A DNA stretch of 64,000 bases from Thermomonas sp. S9 (GTDB lineage: Bacteria; Pseudomonadota; Gammaproteobacteria; Xanthomonadales; Xanthomonadaceae): assembly GCF_024704365.1 (NCBI RefSeq), contig NZ_JAJDFY010000001.1, positions 2,089,001-2,153,000 of the forward strand, in the 5' to 3' direction. The position numbers were made by a program, and so were the translations under genes. Under the pieces are notes generated by a model, which was not told where the DNA came from, did no database searches, and saw nothing but the letters and a program-made list of their open reading frames with translations. Positions 45,260-54,213 of the stretch are shown here, in pieces. Every line of letters starts with the position of its first letter. Position 1 is the stretch's first letter.

Positions 45260-47275
45260 ATGCCGACGCCACGCCCGCTTGCCCTCGCCCTGCTCGCCGC
45301 GCTCGCCGCCAGCCTCGCCTCCCCGCAGGGCCTGGCCGCCAGAAAGAAGCCGGTGGTGCACAAGAAGGCGGCTGCCGTGGCCTCCGCGGCCTGCACTGAC
45401 CTCTACGCCGAGGCCAACAAGGGCTGGCTGGCCTCCAACCCGATGCCGGAAGCGGGCGCCATCTCCGCACTGGGCCAGCTCGGCGTGCGCGCCGAGCAGC
45501 AGCAGCGCGACCTGCTGGATACCTTCATGCGCGCTCCACAGAACACGGTGCAGAAGCTGCTGGGCGACTTCTGGGCCAGCGGCCTGGACGAGGCCGCGGT
45601 GGAAGCCGACGGCGCCACGCCGGTGGCGCCGCTGCTGCAGCGGATCGACGCCATCCGCAGCAGCAGGGACATCGCGCCGGCGGTGGCGGCGCTGCACCAG
45701 GTGGGCATCCCGGTCCTGTTCGGCTTCAGCGCCGACGTGGACCTGCGCGATCTCGACCGTCACCTCGGCTATTTCACCCAGGGCGGCCTCGGCCTGCCCG
45801 ACCCGGCCTACTACACCCGCCGCGACGCCGACACCCAGGCGCTGCTGGCGCGCTATGCCGATTACATGCGCAAGATCCTGGCCTTGACCGGGGTGCCGGC
45901 CAAGGACATCGAGGCCCAGACCGCGCTGGCGCTGGACGTGGAAAAACGCATCGCCGCCGCCGAACGCCCGCTGGCAGACCTGCGCGATCCGCGCAAGAAT
46001 TTCGCCCCTGTGGCCACCGCCGGCCTCGGCAAGCAGTACCGCAACCTGCAGCTGGACGCCTTCCTGAAGGCGCAGGGCGTGAGCGACGACACCGTATCGC
46101 TGGCCGACCCGGCGCTGTTCGCCAGGCTCGATGCGCTGGTGGGTACGCTCAAGCCGGCGCAGTGGCAGGCCTACCTGCGCTGGCGGGTGGGCGATGCGAT
46201 GGCGCCCTATCTGTCGAAGTCGTGGCGAGATGCTGCATTCGAGTTCCGCGGCAAGGTGCTGCTGGGCCAGGCCGAGCCCGCGCCGCGCTGGAAGCAGGTG
46301 TTGGACGCCATCAACCTGGCCGCCGGCCCGATGCTGGGCCGCGAGTACACCGCCGCCTACCTGCCCGACGCCACCCGCCAGCAGGCCGGGCAGATCGCCA
46401 CCCAGGTGCGCGCGGCGCTCCAGCAGGAGATCGAACGCGGCGACCTTCTGCAGGGCGCGGCCAAGGCCGAGGCGCTGAAGAAGCTGGACGGACTGAAGGT
46501 GGAGATCGGCGCGCCGCGGCGCGACCTCGACTACAGCGTGCAGCCGATGGGCCGCGGCAGCTTCGGCAGCAATATGCTGATCGCCTCCACCTGGCGCCAC
46601 CGCCAGGAGATGCGCCGGATCGGCAAGGGCAATGCCGAGCGCCGCTGGGACGTGCTGCCGCAGCAGCCGGCGCTGGCCTACGACCTCGCCCACAACCGCC
46701 TGATCGTGACCGCGGCGATGCTGCAGATTCCGGTGTTGGACCCGGCGATGCCGCTGGGCAACCAGTACGGCGCGTTCGGCGCGCTGGTCGGGCACGAGCT
46801 CAGCCATGCGGTGGACGGCCTCGGCCGCCACGTAGACGCCGACGGCAACGTGCGCGACTGGTGGACACCGGAGGATGCCGCGCGCTGGGAGGCGATGGCC
46901 AACCGGGTCGGCCGCTTCTACGCCGGGCTGCCCTACCCCGGGCTGGCCGGCACCAAGGTCGATGGCACGCTGACCCGCGACGAGGACGTGGCCGACCTGG
47001 CCGGGGTGACGCTGGCGCACGCCGCGCTCGCGGCCGCCAAGCCCGAACTGGACGCGCAGACCGAAAAGGGCTTCTACACCGGCTGGGCGCAGCTGTGGGC
47101 GCAGCAGGTGACCCCCGACGAAGCGCGCCTGCGCGCGCGCCAGGACGTGCGCGCACCCGGCCTGTGGCGCGCCAATGCCCCGGCGATGCAGCGGCCGGAT
47201 TTCGGCAAGGCCTTCGGCTGCAAGGCCGGCGCGCCGATGCTGGTCAAGGACGCCGAGCGCATCCAGCCCTACTGA
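45260..47275 (+). CDS. M13 family zinc metallopeptidase (neprilysin/PepO-like), exported
   Basis: 671 residues. A signal peptide (1-27) is followed by the large M13 helical domain and the catalytic domain with HExxH as Gly-His-Glu-Leu-Ser-His at about 512 and the third ligand in Glu-Asp-Val-Ala-Asp-Leu-Ala-Gly, where most members have Glu-Asn-Ile-Ala-Asp. M13 enzymes cut small peptides before hydrophobic residues. AAGGAG sits 9 bases before the ATG. With the S9 peptidase and two transporters it forms a peptide-use block. Confidence 0.92.
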   Translation: MPTPRPLALALLAALAASLASPQGLAARKKPVVHKKAAAVASAACTDLYAEANKGWLASNPMPEAGAISALGQLGVRAEQQQRDLLDTFMRAPQNTVQKLLGDFWASGLDEAAVEADGATPVAPLLQRIDAIRSSRDIAPAVAALHQVGIPVLFGFSADVDLRDLDRHLGYFTQGGLGLPDPAYYTRRDADTQALLARYADYMRKILALTGVPAKDIEAQTALALDVEKRIAAAERPLADLRDPRKNFAPVATAGLGKQYRNLQLDAFLKAQGVSDDTVSLADPALFARLDALVGTLKPAQWQAYLRWRVGDAMAPYLSKSWRDAAFEFRGKVLLGQAEPAPRWKQVLDAINLAAGPMLGREYTAAYLPDATRQQAGQIATQVRAALQQEIERGDLLQGAAKAEALKKLDGLKVEIGAPRRDLDYSVQPMGRGSFGSNMLIASTWRHRQEMRRIGKGNAERRWDVLPQQPALAYDLAHNRLIVTAAMLQIPVLDPAMPLGNQYGAFGALVGHELSHAVDGLGRHVDADGNVRDWWTPEDAARWEAMANRVGRFYAGLPYPGLAGTKVDGTLTRDEDVADLAGVTLAHAALAAAKPELDAQTEKGFYTGWAQLWAQQVTPDEARLRARQDVRAPGLWRANAPAMQRPDFGKAFGCKAGAPMLVKDAERIQPY

Positions 47276-47340
47276 CGGGCCCTCTCCCACTTCCCCGCTA
47301 CGGCCAGCCCGCCTCTGCGGGCCAGCGGCGCGCGCCGACC

Positions 47341-48005
47341 TCAGCGCACGATGCGGATGTGCGGGCCGCCGCGCCCCCGCCGAACGGCGGCTGCCCGCGC
47401 CAGTAGCGGATCAGCAGCCAGCCGAACAGCATCCCGCCCAGGTGCGCGAAATGGGCCACCCCCGGCTGCAGGCCGGTGACCCCCAGGCCCAGTTCGAACA
47501 GGCCGTACACGATCACCAGCGTGCGCGCCCGCATCGGGATCGGCGGAAACAGCAGCATCACGCGCTGGTTGGGGAACAGCATCCCATACGCCAGCAGCAG
47601 CCCGAACACGCCGCCGGAGGCGCCGATGGTGGGATATGGATCGGCCCCATGCGCCAGCGCATAGGAGCCCACCGCCAGTTGGCACAGCCCGGCGCCGATC
47701 ACGCTGACGAAGTAGTACGCCAGGAACCGGCGCTCGCCCCAGACATATTCCAGCGGCGCGCCGAACATCACCAGCGCCAGCATGTTGAACGCGATGTGCA
47801 GCAGCCCGCCGTGCAGGAAGGCGTAGGTCACCAGCTGCCAGGGCATGAACGCCGGCGCCAGCAGCTCGGGATCGTAGGCCGCATCGCCCCACGGCCACAG
47901 CATGAAATCGAGCATGCGCTGGTCGCCCAGCAGTGACTGCAGGGTGAAGCCCACCAGGTTGGCGATCAGCAGGGCCTTGGTGACCCTGGGGAGGTTGAAC
48001 GGCAT
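47341..48005 (-). CDS. Rhomboid family intramembrane serine protease, probable frameshift at the C-terminus
   Basis: About 221 residues with six membrane helices. The catalytic Ser is in Ile-Gly-Ala-Ser-Gly-Gly-Val-Phe-Gly (GxSG) and the His in Val-Ala-His-Phe-Ala-His-Leu-Gly-Gly. Helix 2 has His-Gly-Gly-Leu-Leu-His-Ile-Ala-Phe-Asn-Met and the loop has Trp-Gly-Glu-Arg-Arg-Phe. In one frame the protein runs on to 47298 with an unlikely tail; a one-base change in the C run near 47376 gives the ending Gly-Pro-His-Ile-Arg-Ile-Val-Arg at 47341, which is more plausible. Confidence 0.87.
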
Positions 48006-48045
48006 CCGTGCATCATCCGGTTTCGTTGCGGCGCATCATAGCCGC

Positions 48046-48399
48046 TCAGCGTGGCCGCCAGAGCGCCGCATCGAGGTCGTCTTCAGCCGGCGGCAGGCGC
48101 ACCCGGCCGCGCTGCACCGGCACCCCCTCGGCCTGCAGGCGCCGGCACTGCTCGCGGAACCCGTCCGAATCCGGCGGGAACGCGATCCGCCCGTCGGCGC
48201 GCAGCACCCGGTGCCAGGGCAGACCCGGATCCTCATTACGCGCCAGCAGCCGCGCCACCAGCCGCGCGCGCCCCGGCAACCCGGCGCGGCGGGCAATCGT
48301 CCCGTAGCTGGCCACCTGCCCGCGCGGCAGGGCGCGAATGGCCGCCAGAATGCGCTGGTCGGACGCGGCGGCCGAAACGGGCGGATCGAAGCATGGCAT
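48046..48399 (-). CDS. Alkyltransferase-like protein (ATL), MGMT fold without the acceptor cysteine
   Basis: 117 residues. The fold is the DNA-binding domain of O6-alkylguanine transferases: Ile-Arg-Ala-Leu-Pro-Arg-Gly-Gln-Val-Ala-Ser-Tyr-Gly-Thr-Ile and Ala-Gly-Leu-Pro-Gly-Arg-Ala-Arg. The acceptor Pro-Cys-His-Arg motif is Pro-Trp-His-Arg-Val, so alkyl transfer is impossible. ATL proteins (Atl1, YbaZ) bind O6-alkylguanine and pass it to nucleotide excision repair. The ATG at 48399 starts Met-Pro-Cys-Phe-Asp. Confidence 0.88.
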   Translation of the reverse strand: MPCFDPPVSAAASDQRILAAIRALPRGQVASYGTIARRAGLPGRARLVARLLARNEDPGLPWHRVLRADGRIAFPPDSDGFREQCRRLQAEGVPVQRGRVRLPPAEDDLDAALWRPR

Positions 48400-48444
48400 G
48401 TTCCGCGCTAGCATAGCCGCTGGTCCATCCGCAGTCCCGCTGTC

Positions 48445-48855
48445 ATGCAGAACTTCGAGCAGATCCGCCGCCACCTGATCAACGCCGGCTACCGCCTGAG
48501 CGTGCAGGAACCCTTCCTGGCCTGCGTGGAACTGTCGCTGGCGCAGGGCAAGCGGCATCAGGCCATCTTCCTGGCCGAGCTGCAGGACGACGACGGCCGC
48601 AACTACCTGCGGGTCAGCACCGCGGTGGCCCCGGTCGTCGGGCTGGATGCGCGGCGCGCGCTGCGCTTCAACTTCGAAAGCCGGGTCGGCTACCTGGCGA
48701 TCAGCGAACTCGACGGTGTGCCCTTCCTGCACCTGTGCGAGAACCGCCCCTACGAGTGCCTGACCGCGGCCGAGGTCGATCGCCTGGTGCTGGAGATCGG
48801 CGGCACCGGCGACGAGATGGAACACCGGATGTCGGCCGGCGGCGACCTGCTGTAG
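48445..48855 (+). CDS. Conserved protein of unknown function
   Basis: 136 residues, acidic, no signal or membrane segment. It begins Met-Gln-Asn-Phe-Glu-Gln-Ile-Arg-Arg-His-Leu and contains Ala-Ile-Phe-Leu-Ala-Glu-Leu-Gln-Asp-Asp-Asp-Gly, Leu-Arg-Val-Ser-Thr-Ala-Val and a C-terminal helix Glu-Val-Asp-Arg-Leu-Val-Leu. The alternation of helix, antiparallel strands and helix is reminiscent of YbjN or secretion-chaperone folds, but this is only a visual impression. It is transcribed away from the ATL gene and convergent with the phosphate transporter. Confidence 0.65.
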   Translation: MQNFEQIRRHLINAGYRLSVQEPFLACVELSLAQGKRHQAIFLAELQDDDGRNYLRVSTAVAPVVGLDARRALRFNFESRVGYLAISELDGVPFLHLCENRPYECLTAAEVDRLVLEIGGTGDEMEHRMSAGGDLL

Positions 48856-48890
48856 CCCTCTACGCATCGGCCGGGAGGCGCGCCGCCGGA

Positions 48891-50011
48891 TCAAGCCCAG
48901 CCCAGCACATCCAGCAGCCGGAACAGGGCGTAGGCGACGCCGCCGGCGGCGGGGATGGTCAGAATCCACGCCCAGACGATGCGTTCGACCACGGTGAGCC
49001 TGAGCGCGCGCGGATTCTTGGCGAACCCCACGCCCATGATCGCGGTGGAAATCGAATGCGTGGTGGACACCGGCATGCCGTAATGCGCCGCCAGAGTCAG
49101 GATGGTGGCCGAGCTGGTCTCCGCCGCGAACCCGTTGATCGGATGCAGGCGTACCATCTTGTGGCCGAGGGTCTTGATGATTCGCCAGCCGCCGGAGGCG
49201 GTGCCGAGCGCCATCACCAGCGCACAGGTGACGATGATCCAGTCCGCAATCCCCTGCGGATCGGTGCTGGACGGATGCAGGAAGGACAGCCAGCCCGGCA
49301 GATCGTCCAGCGCGCCGGTGGACTGCGCGCCGAACAGGGTCAGCGCGATGATGCCCATGGTCTTCTGTGCGTCGTTCTGGCCGTGCGCATAGCCCATGTA
49401 GGCCGCCGACAGGATCTGCACCTTGCCGAAGAAGCGGTTCACGAAATGCGGCCGCGCCAGCCGGCGCAGGATGCCCCCGCGCGCGCCATCCCGGCGATCA
49501 GCGCCCACAGCAGCAGCATCACCAGCACGCCCAGCAGGAACCCGGCCACCGGCGAGCTGACCATCGGCACCAGCACCTTCCACAGCAGGCCCTTGTTCTT
49601 GGTCCAGTCGCCCACCGTCTGCGACCAGATCAGTGCATCCATGTCGTTATGGGCCGCGGCCAGCGCGGCGCCGCACAGGCCACCGATCAGGGCATGCGAG
49701 GACGAGGACGGCAGGCCCTTCCACCAGGTGATCAGGTTCCAGGTGATGCCGCCCAGCAGCGCGCACAGGATCATCTGCGAGGACACCTGCACCACGTCGG
49801 TATCCACCAGGCCGGAGGCGATGGTCTTGGCCACCGCGGTCCCCATCAGCGCGCCCACCAGGTTCATCGCCGCGGCCAGCATTACCGCCTGCCACGGCGA
49901 GAGCACCTTGGTGGCGACCACGGTGGCGATCGAGTTTGCAGTGTCGTGAAAGCCGTTGATGAACTCGAACACGAGCGCGGCCACGACCACCACCAGCACG
50001 AGGGTCAGCAT
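48891..50011 (-). CDS. PiT family inorganic phosphate transporter, one frameshift
   Basis: About 373 residues with ten membrane helices in two repeats. Each repeat carries the family signature: Phe-Ile-Asn-Gly-Phe-His-Asp-Thr-Ala-Asn near the N-terminus and Gly-Gln-Asn-Asp-Ala-Gln-Lys-Thr-Met in the second half. Pro-Ser-Ser-Ser-Ser-His-Ala-Leu and Val-Ser-Thr-Thr-His-Ser are matching helix ends. A one-base change near 49480 separates the halves. It starts 12 bases after a DUF47 gene, a standard PiT partner. Confidence 0.9.
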
Positions 50012-50023
50012 GGCGCAGCCCCG

Positions 50024-50650
50024 TCAGCTGTTCTTGAGCACGATCTGGTAGGCCACCACACCCGCCTCGCGGCAGCGGTCGATGGCCTTCTCCAGGATCT
50101 CGAAGAACTCCTTGAGCAGGAACATCTGCAGGCTGTCGAGCCGGCCGGAGTAGATCTCGCGGTACAGCTCCAGCATCAGGCGATCGGCCTCGTTCTCGAT
50201 CGCCCGCAGCTTCTCGTTGAGCGCGCTCATGCGGTCGAGGTTCATCCGGCGCAGGTCGCCCACCATCTCCACCACTACCGCGGCGGCCTGCTCCAGCATC
50301 GCCGCGCGCGGCGCGAAATCGATGTGTCCCAGGTGCTGGATGGCCAGCGCATAGCGATCGGCGAACTTCTCGATCTGCTTGGGAATCTTGAACAGCGCCG
50401 AGCCCAGCGCCTCGATGTCCTCGCGCTCGATCGGGGTGATGTAGCTGTCCACCAGCGCCCGGCCGATCTTGTCGGCCACCGCGCGCTCGCGCTGGCGCGC
50501 CAGCTTGAAGGCGTCCAGCGCCGGCTGGCGATCGGCCGCCTTCATCATCGCGTGCAGCGCCCTGGCGCTGTCGTGGGCGGTGGCCGCGGCATCGTCCAGC
50601 AGCGCATAGAACTGCATGCCGGAGCCGAAAATGGTTTGCAGCGAGAACAT
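50024..50650 (-). CDS. DUF47 family protein, PiT-associated (PhoU-like)
   Basis: 208 residues, all-helical and charged, without membrane segments. The pattern Leu-Leu-Asp-Asp-Ala-Ala-Ala-Thr and Ile-Thr-Pro-Ile-Glu-Arg-Glu-Asp-Ile, then Glu-Asn-Glu-Ala-Asp at about 160-164, is the DUF47 (PhoU-related) signature. Such proteins are encoded before PiT transporters and are thought to regulate phosphate uptake. First gene of the pair. Confidence 0.9.
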   Translation of the reverse strand: MFSLQTIFGSGMQFYALLDDAAATAHDSARALHAMMKAADRQPALDAFKLARQRERAVADKIGRALVDSYITPIEREDIEALGSALFKIPKQIEKFADRYALAIQHLGHIDFAPRAAMLEQAAAVVVEMVGDLRRMNLDRMSALNEKLRAIENEADRLMLELYREIYSGRLDSLQMFLLKEFFEILEKAIDRCREAGVVAYQIVLKNS

Positions 50651-50743
50651 AGGCGGGACCGCGGGTTCGAATGGCAAAGTGGCGGAATTATGACATTTCC
50701 GCGACATCCGAAACACGCCGCCCCGCGCGGCGCCCGCGCCGGC

Positions 50744-51094
50744 TCAGGCCGGGGTGCCGAACCGCCCCAGGTGCGCCCCCGCCAGCAGGTGCAGATGGAT
50801 CTGGAACACGGTCTGGCCGGCGTCGTGGTTGCAGTTCATCACGATCCGGTAGCCCGACTCGGCGAACCCCCGGGCCTTGGCGTAGCGCGCCGCGGCGGTG
50901 GCCAGCCGGCCGATCACGACCGCGTCCTCCTCCGGCACGTCGTTCAGGGTGGCATAGTCGCGCTTGGGCACGAACAGCACGTGCACCGGCGCCTGCGGCG
51001 CGATGTCGCGGAAGGCGATCAGATGCTCGTCCTCGTACACGATGTCGGCGGGGACCTCGCGCCGCAGGATCTTGTGGAAGATGGTGTCGGGCAT
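50744..51094 (-). CDS. HIT family nucleotide hydrolase (HinT-like)
   Basis: 116 residues. The start Met-Pro-Asp-Thr-Ile-Phe-His-Lys-Ile and Glu-Asp-Glu-His-Leu-Ile-Ala-Phe-Arg-Asp-Ile match HinT. The histidine triad is Phe-Gln-Ile-His-Leu-His-Leu-Leu-Ala-Gly, where the first His of HxHxHxx appears as Gln; the other two are kept. HinT cleaves AMP-lysine and related phosphoramidates. An upstream gene gap of 83 bp separates it from recR. Confidence 0.9.
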   Translation of the reverse strand: MPDTIFHKILRREVPADIVYEDEHLIAFRDIAPQAPVHVLFVPKRDYATLNDVPEEDAVVIGRLATAAARYAKARGFAESGYRIVMNCNHDAGQTVFQIHLHLLAGAHLGRFGTPA

Positions 51095-51177
51095 GGCGGA
51101 GCGTGAGTGGAACGGGTCGAGGAACGAGTGTAGGCCAGGCCCGCGCCGCCCTCCACCTTCCAGCCGTTTTCCGTCGC

Positions 51178-51777
51178 TCACTCCTGCATTTCGCTGCGGC
51201 TGCCGAAGGCGTGCGACAGGGTGCCGCGGTCCACGTATTCCAGTTCGCCGCCCAGCGGCACGCCGTGCGCCAACCGGCTGGGACGCACGCCGCGCGCGCG
51301 CGCCAGCTGCGCCAGATAGTGCGCGGTGGCCTCGCCTTCCACGGTGGGATTGGTGGCGACGATCAGCTCGCGCACCCCACCTTCCTCCAGCCGCTGCGCG
51401 AGCAGGTCCAGCCCCAGTTCCGCCGGGCCGATTCCGTCCAGCGGGCTCAGCCGCCCCTGCAGTACGAAATACAGCCCGCGGTAGCCGGTGGCCTGCTCGA
51501 TCGCCAGGCGGTCGGCCGGGGTTTCCACCGCGCACAGCAGGTGGGCGTCACGCGCGGGGCTGGCGCAAATCGCGCAGACCTCGGCCTCGCTGAAATCGCG
51601 GCAGCGCCGGCAGTGCCCCACCCGCTCCATCGCCGCCGCCAGCGCCGCGGCCAGGCGGCGCCCGCCTTCGCGCTGGCGCTCCAGCAGGTGGTAGGCCATC
51701 CGCTGCGCGGATTTGTGGCCCACCCCCGGCAGCACGCGCAGGGCGTCGATCAGTTGTTCGAGCAGGGAGGCTGTCAT
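51178..51777 (-). CDS. recR: Recombination protein RecR
   Basis: 199 residues. RecR acts with RecF and RecO to load RecA at gaps. The N-terminal helix-hairpin-helix has [13 protein letters not shown]; the zinc finger is Cys-Arg-Arg-Cys...Cys-Ala-Ile-Cys; the Toprim domain has Val-Glu-Thr-Pro-Ala-Asp and [13 protein letters not shown]. It is 47 bp after ybaB in the standard dnaX-ybaB-recR order. Confidence 0.96.
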   Translation of the reverse strand: MTASLLEQLIDALRVLPGVGHKSAQRMAYHLLERQREGGRRLAAALAAAMERVGHCRRCRDFSEAEVCAICASPARDAHLLCAVETPADRLAIEQATGYRGLYFVLQGRLSPLDGIGPAELGLDLLAQRLEEGGVRELIVATNPTVEGEATAHYLAQLARARGVRPSRLAHGVPLGGELEYVDRGTLSHAFGSRSEMQE

Positions 51778-51824
51778 TGCATTCGGGCGTCCGTCCCGCA
51801 CCGGCGGGAGAGACGGCGGATGGT

Positions 51825-52145
51825 TCAGAACGGCAGCTTCATGCCCGGCGGCAGCGGCATGCCGGCGGTGGCGGCGGCCATCTTCTCCTGGCTGGCGGCG
51901 TTGATCTTGTTGACGGCGTCGTTGAACGCGGCGGCGATGAGGTCCTCGGCCATCTCCGGGTCGGCCAGCGCGGCCGGGTCGATGCGTACCTTGCGGCAGT
52001 CCATGCGGCCGCCCAGGGTCACGCTGACCATGCCGCCGCCGGCATTGCCGGTGACTTCCAGCGCGGCCACCTCCTCCTGCGCGCGCTGCATGTTCTCCTG
52101 CATCTTCTGCGCCTGCTGCATCAGCTGTGCGATGTTTCCACGCAT
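51825..52145 (-). CDS. ybaB: YbaB/EbfC family nucleoid-associated protein
   Basis: 106 residues. [18 protein letters not shown] opens the helical dimer region; Val-Thr-Leu-Gly-Gly-Arg-Met and [10 protein letters not shown] follow, and the Met/Pro/Gly-rich tail is typical. YbaB binds DNA as a small dimer. It lies 45 bp after dnaX. Confidence 0.95.
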   Translation of the reverse strand: MRGNIAQLMQQAQKMQENMQRAQEEVAALEVTGNAGGGMVSVTLGGRMDCRKVRIDPAALADPEMAEDLIAAAFNDAVNKINAASQEKMAAATAGMPLPPGMKLPF

Positions 52146-52190
52146 ATCGTGTTTCCGTGTCTGTGTGGTCGTGGGATGTGAATACCGGAA

Positions 52191-53965
52191 TCAGGTGTCC
52201 AGCGGACGGATCGAATCCGGCAGGATCTGCGCGCCGTGTGCCTGCACCAGCCGCTGGATCGCCGGATCGGCGGCGAAGCCGGTCTCCGCGTCGGCCTGGC
52301 GGACGTCGCGTTCGCGCGCATTGCGCGCCTGCGCGGTCTCGCCGCGCGCAGCAACGACTTCGAAGCGCACGTGCACCGGGCCGCCCAGCCGCTGGCTGAG
52401 CACATCGTCCAACTGCAGCACCAGGCGCGGCGACTTCAGGTGTTCCTGCTCCGGGGCCAGCGCCAGCCGCAGCGGACCGTCGGCATGCCCGAGGAAGGCC
52501 GCGTGCTCGGCCAGCACCTTCACCGGCCCCTTCAACTCTCCGCTGGCCACCAGCTCGCGCACCAGCTGCGCCAGTGCTCGGAGTCGGTCACCAGCAGGGC
52601 GCTGGCGGCCGCACCGGCAGCCGCCATCGCCATTGGCGGCAGCGGCGTCGACGGCGCGGCAGAGGATTCCGGCGCAGGCGACGACGGCTGCGCGCGGGTC
52701 GCCGGCAGCGGACTGGCCGGTACCTGCGATCGCACGGGCGCGGAGGCGGATGCCTCCATCGCCGGCGGAGACACCGGCGCCGGTACACTGGCGGGCACCT
52801 GCTCCAGCTGCGCGCGCGCGCGCGCGGCGGCCTCGGCGCGGGCCTGCCCGGCGGGCGCGGGGGCGTCCGCGCGCGGCTGGCCACCAGCCTCGGGGCGGAA
52901 GGCCAGCATCCGCAGCAGGGTCATCTCGAAGCCGCTGCGCGGGCTGGGCGCCAGTTCCAGGTCGCGGCGGCCGTGCAGCGCCATCTGGTACCACAGCTGC
53001 ACCAGCTCCGGGCGCAGGCGCGCGGCCAGGCCTTCGACATCGATGGCATCGCGGCCGACATCGACCGACGGCACCAGCTGCTTGACCTGGATGCGATGCA
53101 GCGCGTGGGCGAAGGCATCGAGGAGGCTGCCCCAGTCCGGCGCGAACTCCGCCAGCTGCGCCACTTCGACCAGCAGCCGCGCGCCATCGGCATCCGCCAG
53201 CGCCGCCAGCAGCGCCTGCACCCGGGTGCGATCGACCGTGCCCAGCATGCTCGCTACCGTCGCCCCCTCCAGACGACCGCCGGCATAGGCAATCGCCTGA
53301 TCCAGCAGCGACAGCCCATCGCGCAGGCTGCCATCGGCCGCGCGCGCCAGCTGCCCGATCGCATCGTCGTCGGCCTCGATCCCTTCCGCCGCCAGGATCT
53401 TGCGCAGCTGGCCGGCAATCTGCCCCTCGTCCAGCCGCTTGAGGTTGAACTGCAGGCAACGGCTGAGCACCGTCACCAGCAGTTTCTCCGGGTCGGTGGT
53501 GGCGAACAGGAACTTGACGTGATCAGGCGGCTCTTCCAGCGTCTTCAGCAGCGCGTTGAAGGCCGGCTTGGACAGCATGTGCACTTCGTCGATCAGGTAC
53601 ACCTTGTACTTGCCGCGGCTGGGCATGTACTGCGCGTTTTCGATCAGCTCGCGGACATTGTCCACGCCGGTGTTGGAAGCGGCGTCGATCTCCAGCAGGT
53701 CGATGTAGCGGCCGGCGTCGATGGCCAGGCAGGTCTCGCACTCGCCACAGGGGTCGGCGCTGGTGCCGCGCTCGCAGTTCAGGCTCTTGGCGAAGATGCG
53801 CGCGATGGTGGTCTTGCCCACCCCGCGGGTGCCGGTGAACAGGAACGCATGGTGGACGCGGCCGGTCTGAAGCGCATTGGTCAGCGCGCGCACCACGTGT
53901 TCCTGGCCGACCAGCTCGGCGAAACGCTTGGGGCGCCACTTGCGGGCGAGCACGAGGTAGGACAT
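52191..53965 (-). CDS. dnaX: DNA polymerase III subunits gamma/tau, one frameshift
   Basis: About 591 residues. DnaX is the clamp-loader ATPase: Walker A Gly-Thr-Arg-Gly-Val-Gly-Lys-Thr-Thr, zinc ligands Cys...Cys-Gly-Glu-Cys-Glu-Thr-Cys, Asp-Glu-Val-His-Met-Leu and Ser-Arg-Cys sensor. A Pro/Ala-rich linker precedes the polymerase-binding tau domain. One missing base near 52575 changes frame after Asp-Ser-Glu-His-Trp; adding it gives Ala-Gln-Leu-Val-Arg-Glu-Leu and a normal end. The site has no A-rich slippery run, unlike the programmed E. coli signal, so it is judged an error. Confidence 0.93.
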
Positions 53966-54017
53966 GCCGGCATTGTGGCATGGACCGGCGCGCCGTCGGT
54001 GACGGCGCCCGCGCGTG

Positions 54018-54046
54018 TTGTGGAAGCGCCCTGCCGCCGCTAGAAT
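54018..54046 (+). promoter_or_regulatory. Promoter of tRNA-Ser(GGA)
   Basis: TTGTGG at 54018-54023 and TAGAAT at 54041-54046 are spaced by 17 bp; the tRNA begins 11 bases after the -10. The -10 sits in the CTAGAATG context. Confidence 0.65.
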
Positions 54047-54056
54047 GCGCGATCCC

Positions 54057-54149
54057 GGAGAGGTGTCCGAGTGGTTGAAGGAGCACGCCTGGAAAGTGTG
54101 TAGGCGGCTAAACCCCGCCTCGGGGGTTCGAATCCCCCTCTCTCCGCCA
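54057..54149 (+). tRNA. tRNA-Ser(GGA)
   Basis: 93 nt including the encoded CCA. A long variable arm, anticodon GGA at 54091-54093 (arm Cys-codon free; loop CTGGAAA), and T-loop GGTTCGAATCC are visible. The acceptor stem GGAGAGG pairs with TCTCTCC, discriminator G. Confidence 0.95.
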
Positions 54150-54183
54150 GTTCGATGCATCCTGATCGATGCATGAAGTTCCA

Positions 54184-54206
54184 CGGGCCGCGTCTGTCGC
54201 GGCCCG
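54184..54206 (+). terminator. Hairpin after tRNA-Ser(GGA)
   Basis: A 9-bp stem (CGGGCCGCG / CGCGGCCCG) with loop TCTGT, 35 bp after the tRNA. No T tract, and it lies directly before the 4.5S RNA, so it may also be a processing or pausing structure. Confidence 0.45.
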
Positions 54207-54213
54207 CGTCCAT

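Noticed and set aside
52560..52590. Programmed frameshift in dnaX, as used in E. coli to make gamma
   Set aside because: The sequence lacks an A-rich slippery heptamer and a downstream hairpin; the break lies at a G run inside GAGCACTGGCGCAG and matches the other single-base errors.
54150..54175. Attachment-site-like repeat CGATGCAT after tRNA-Ser
   Set aside because: Two copies of an eight-base motif are too short, and there is no integrase, prophage or partner copy near the second tRNA-Ser.
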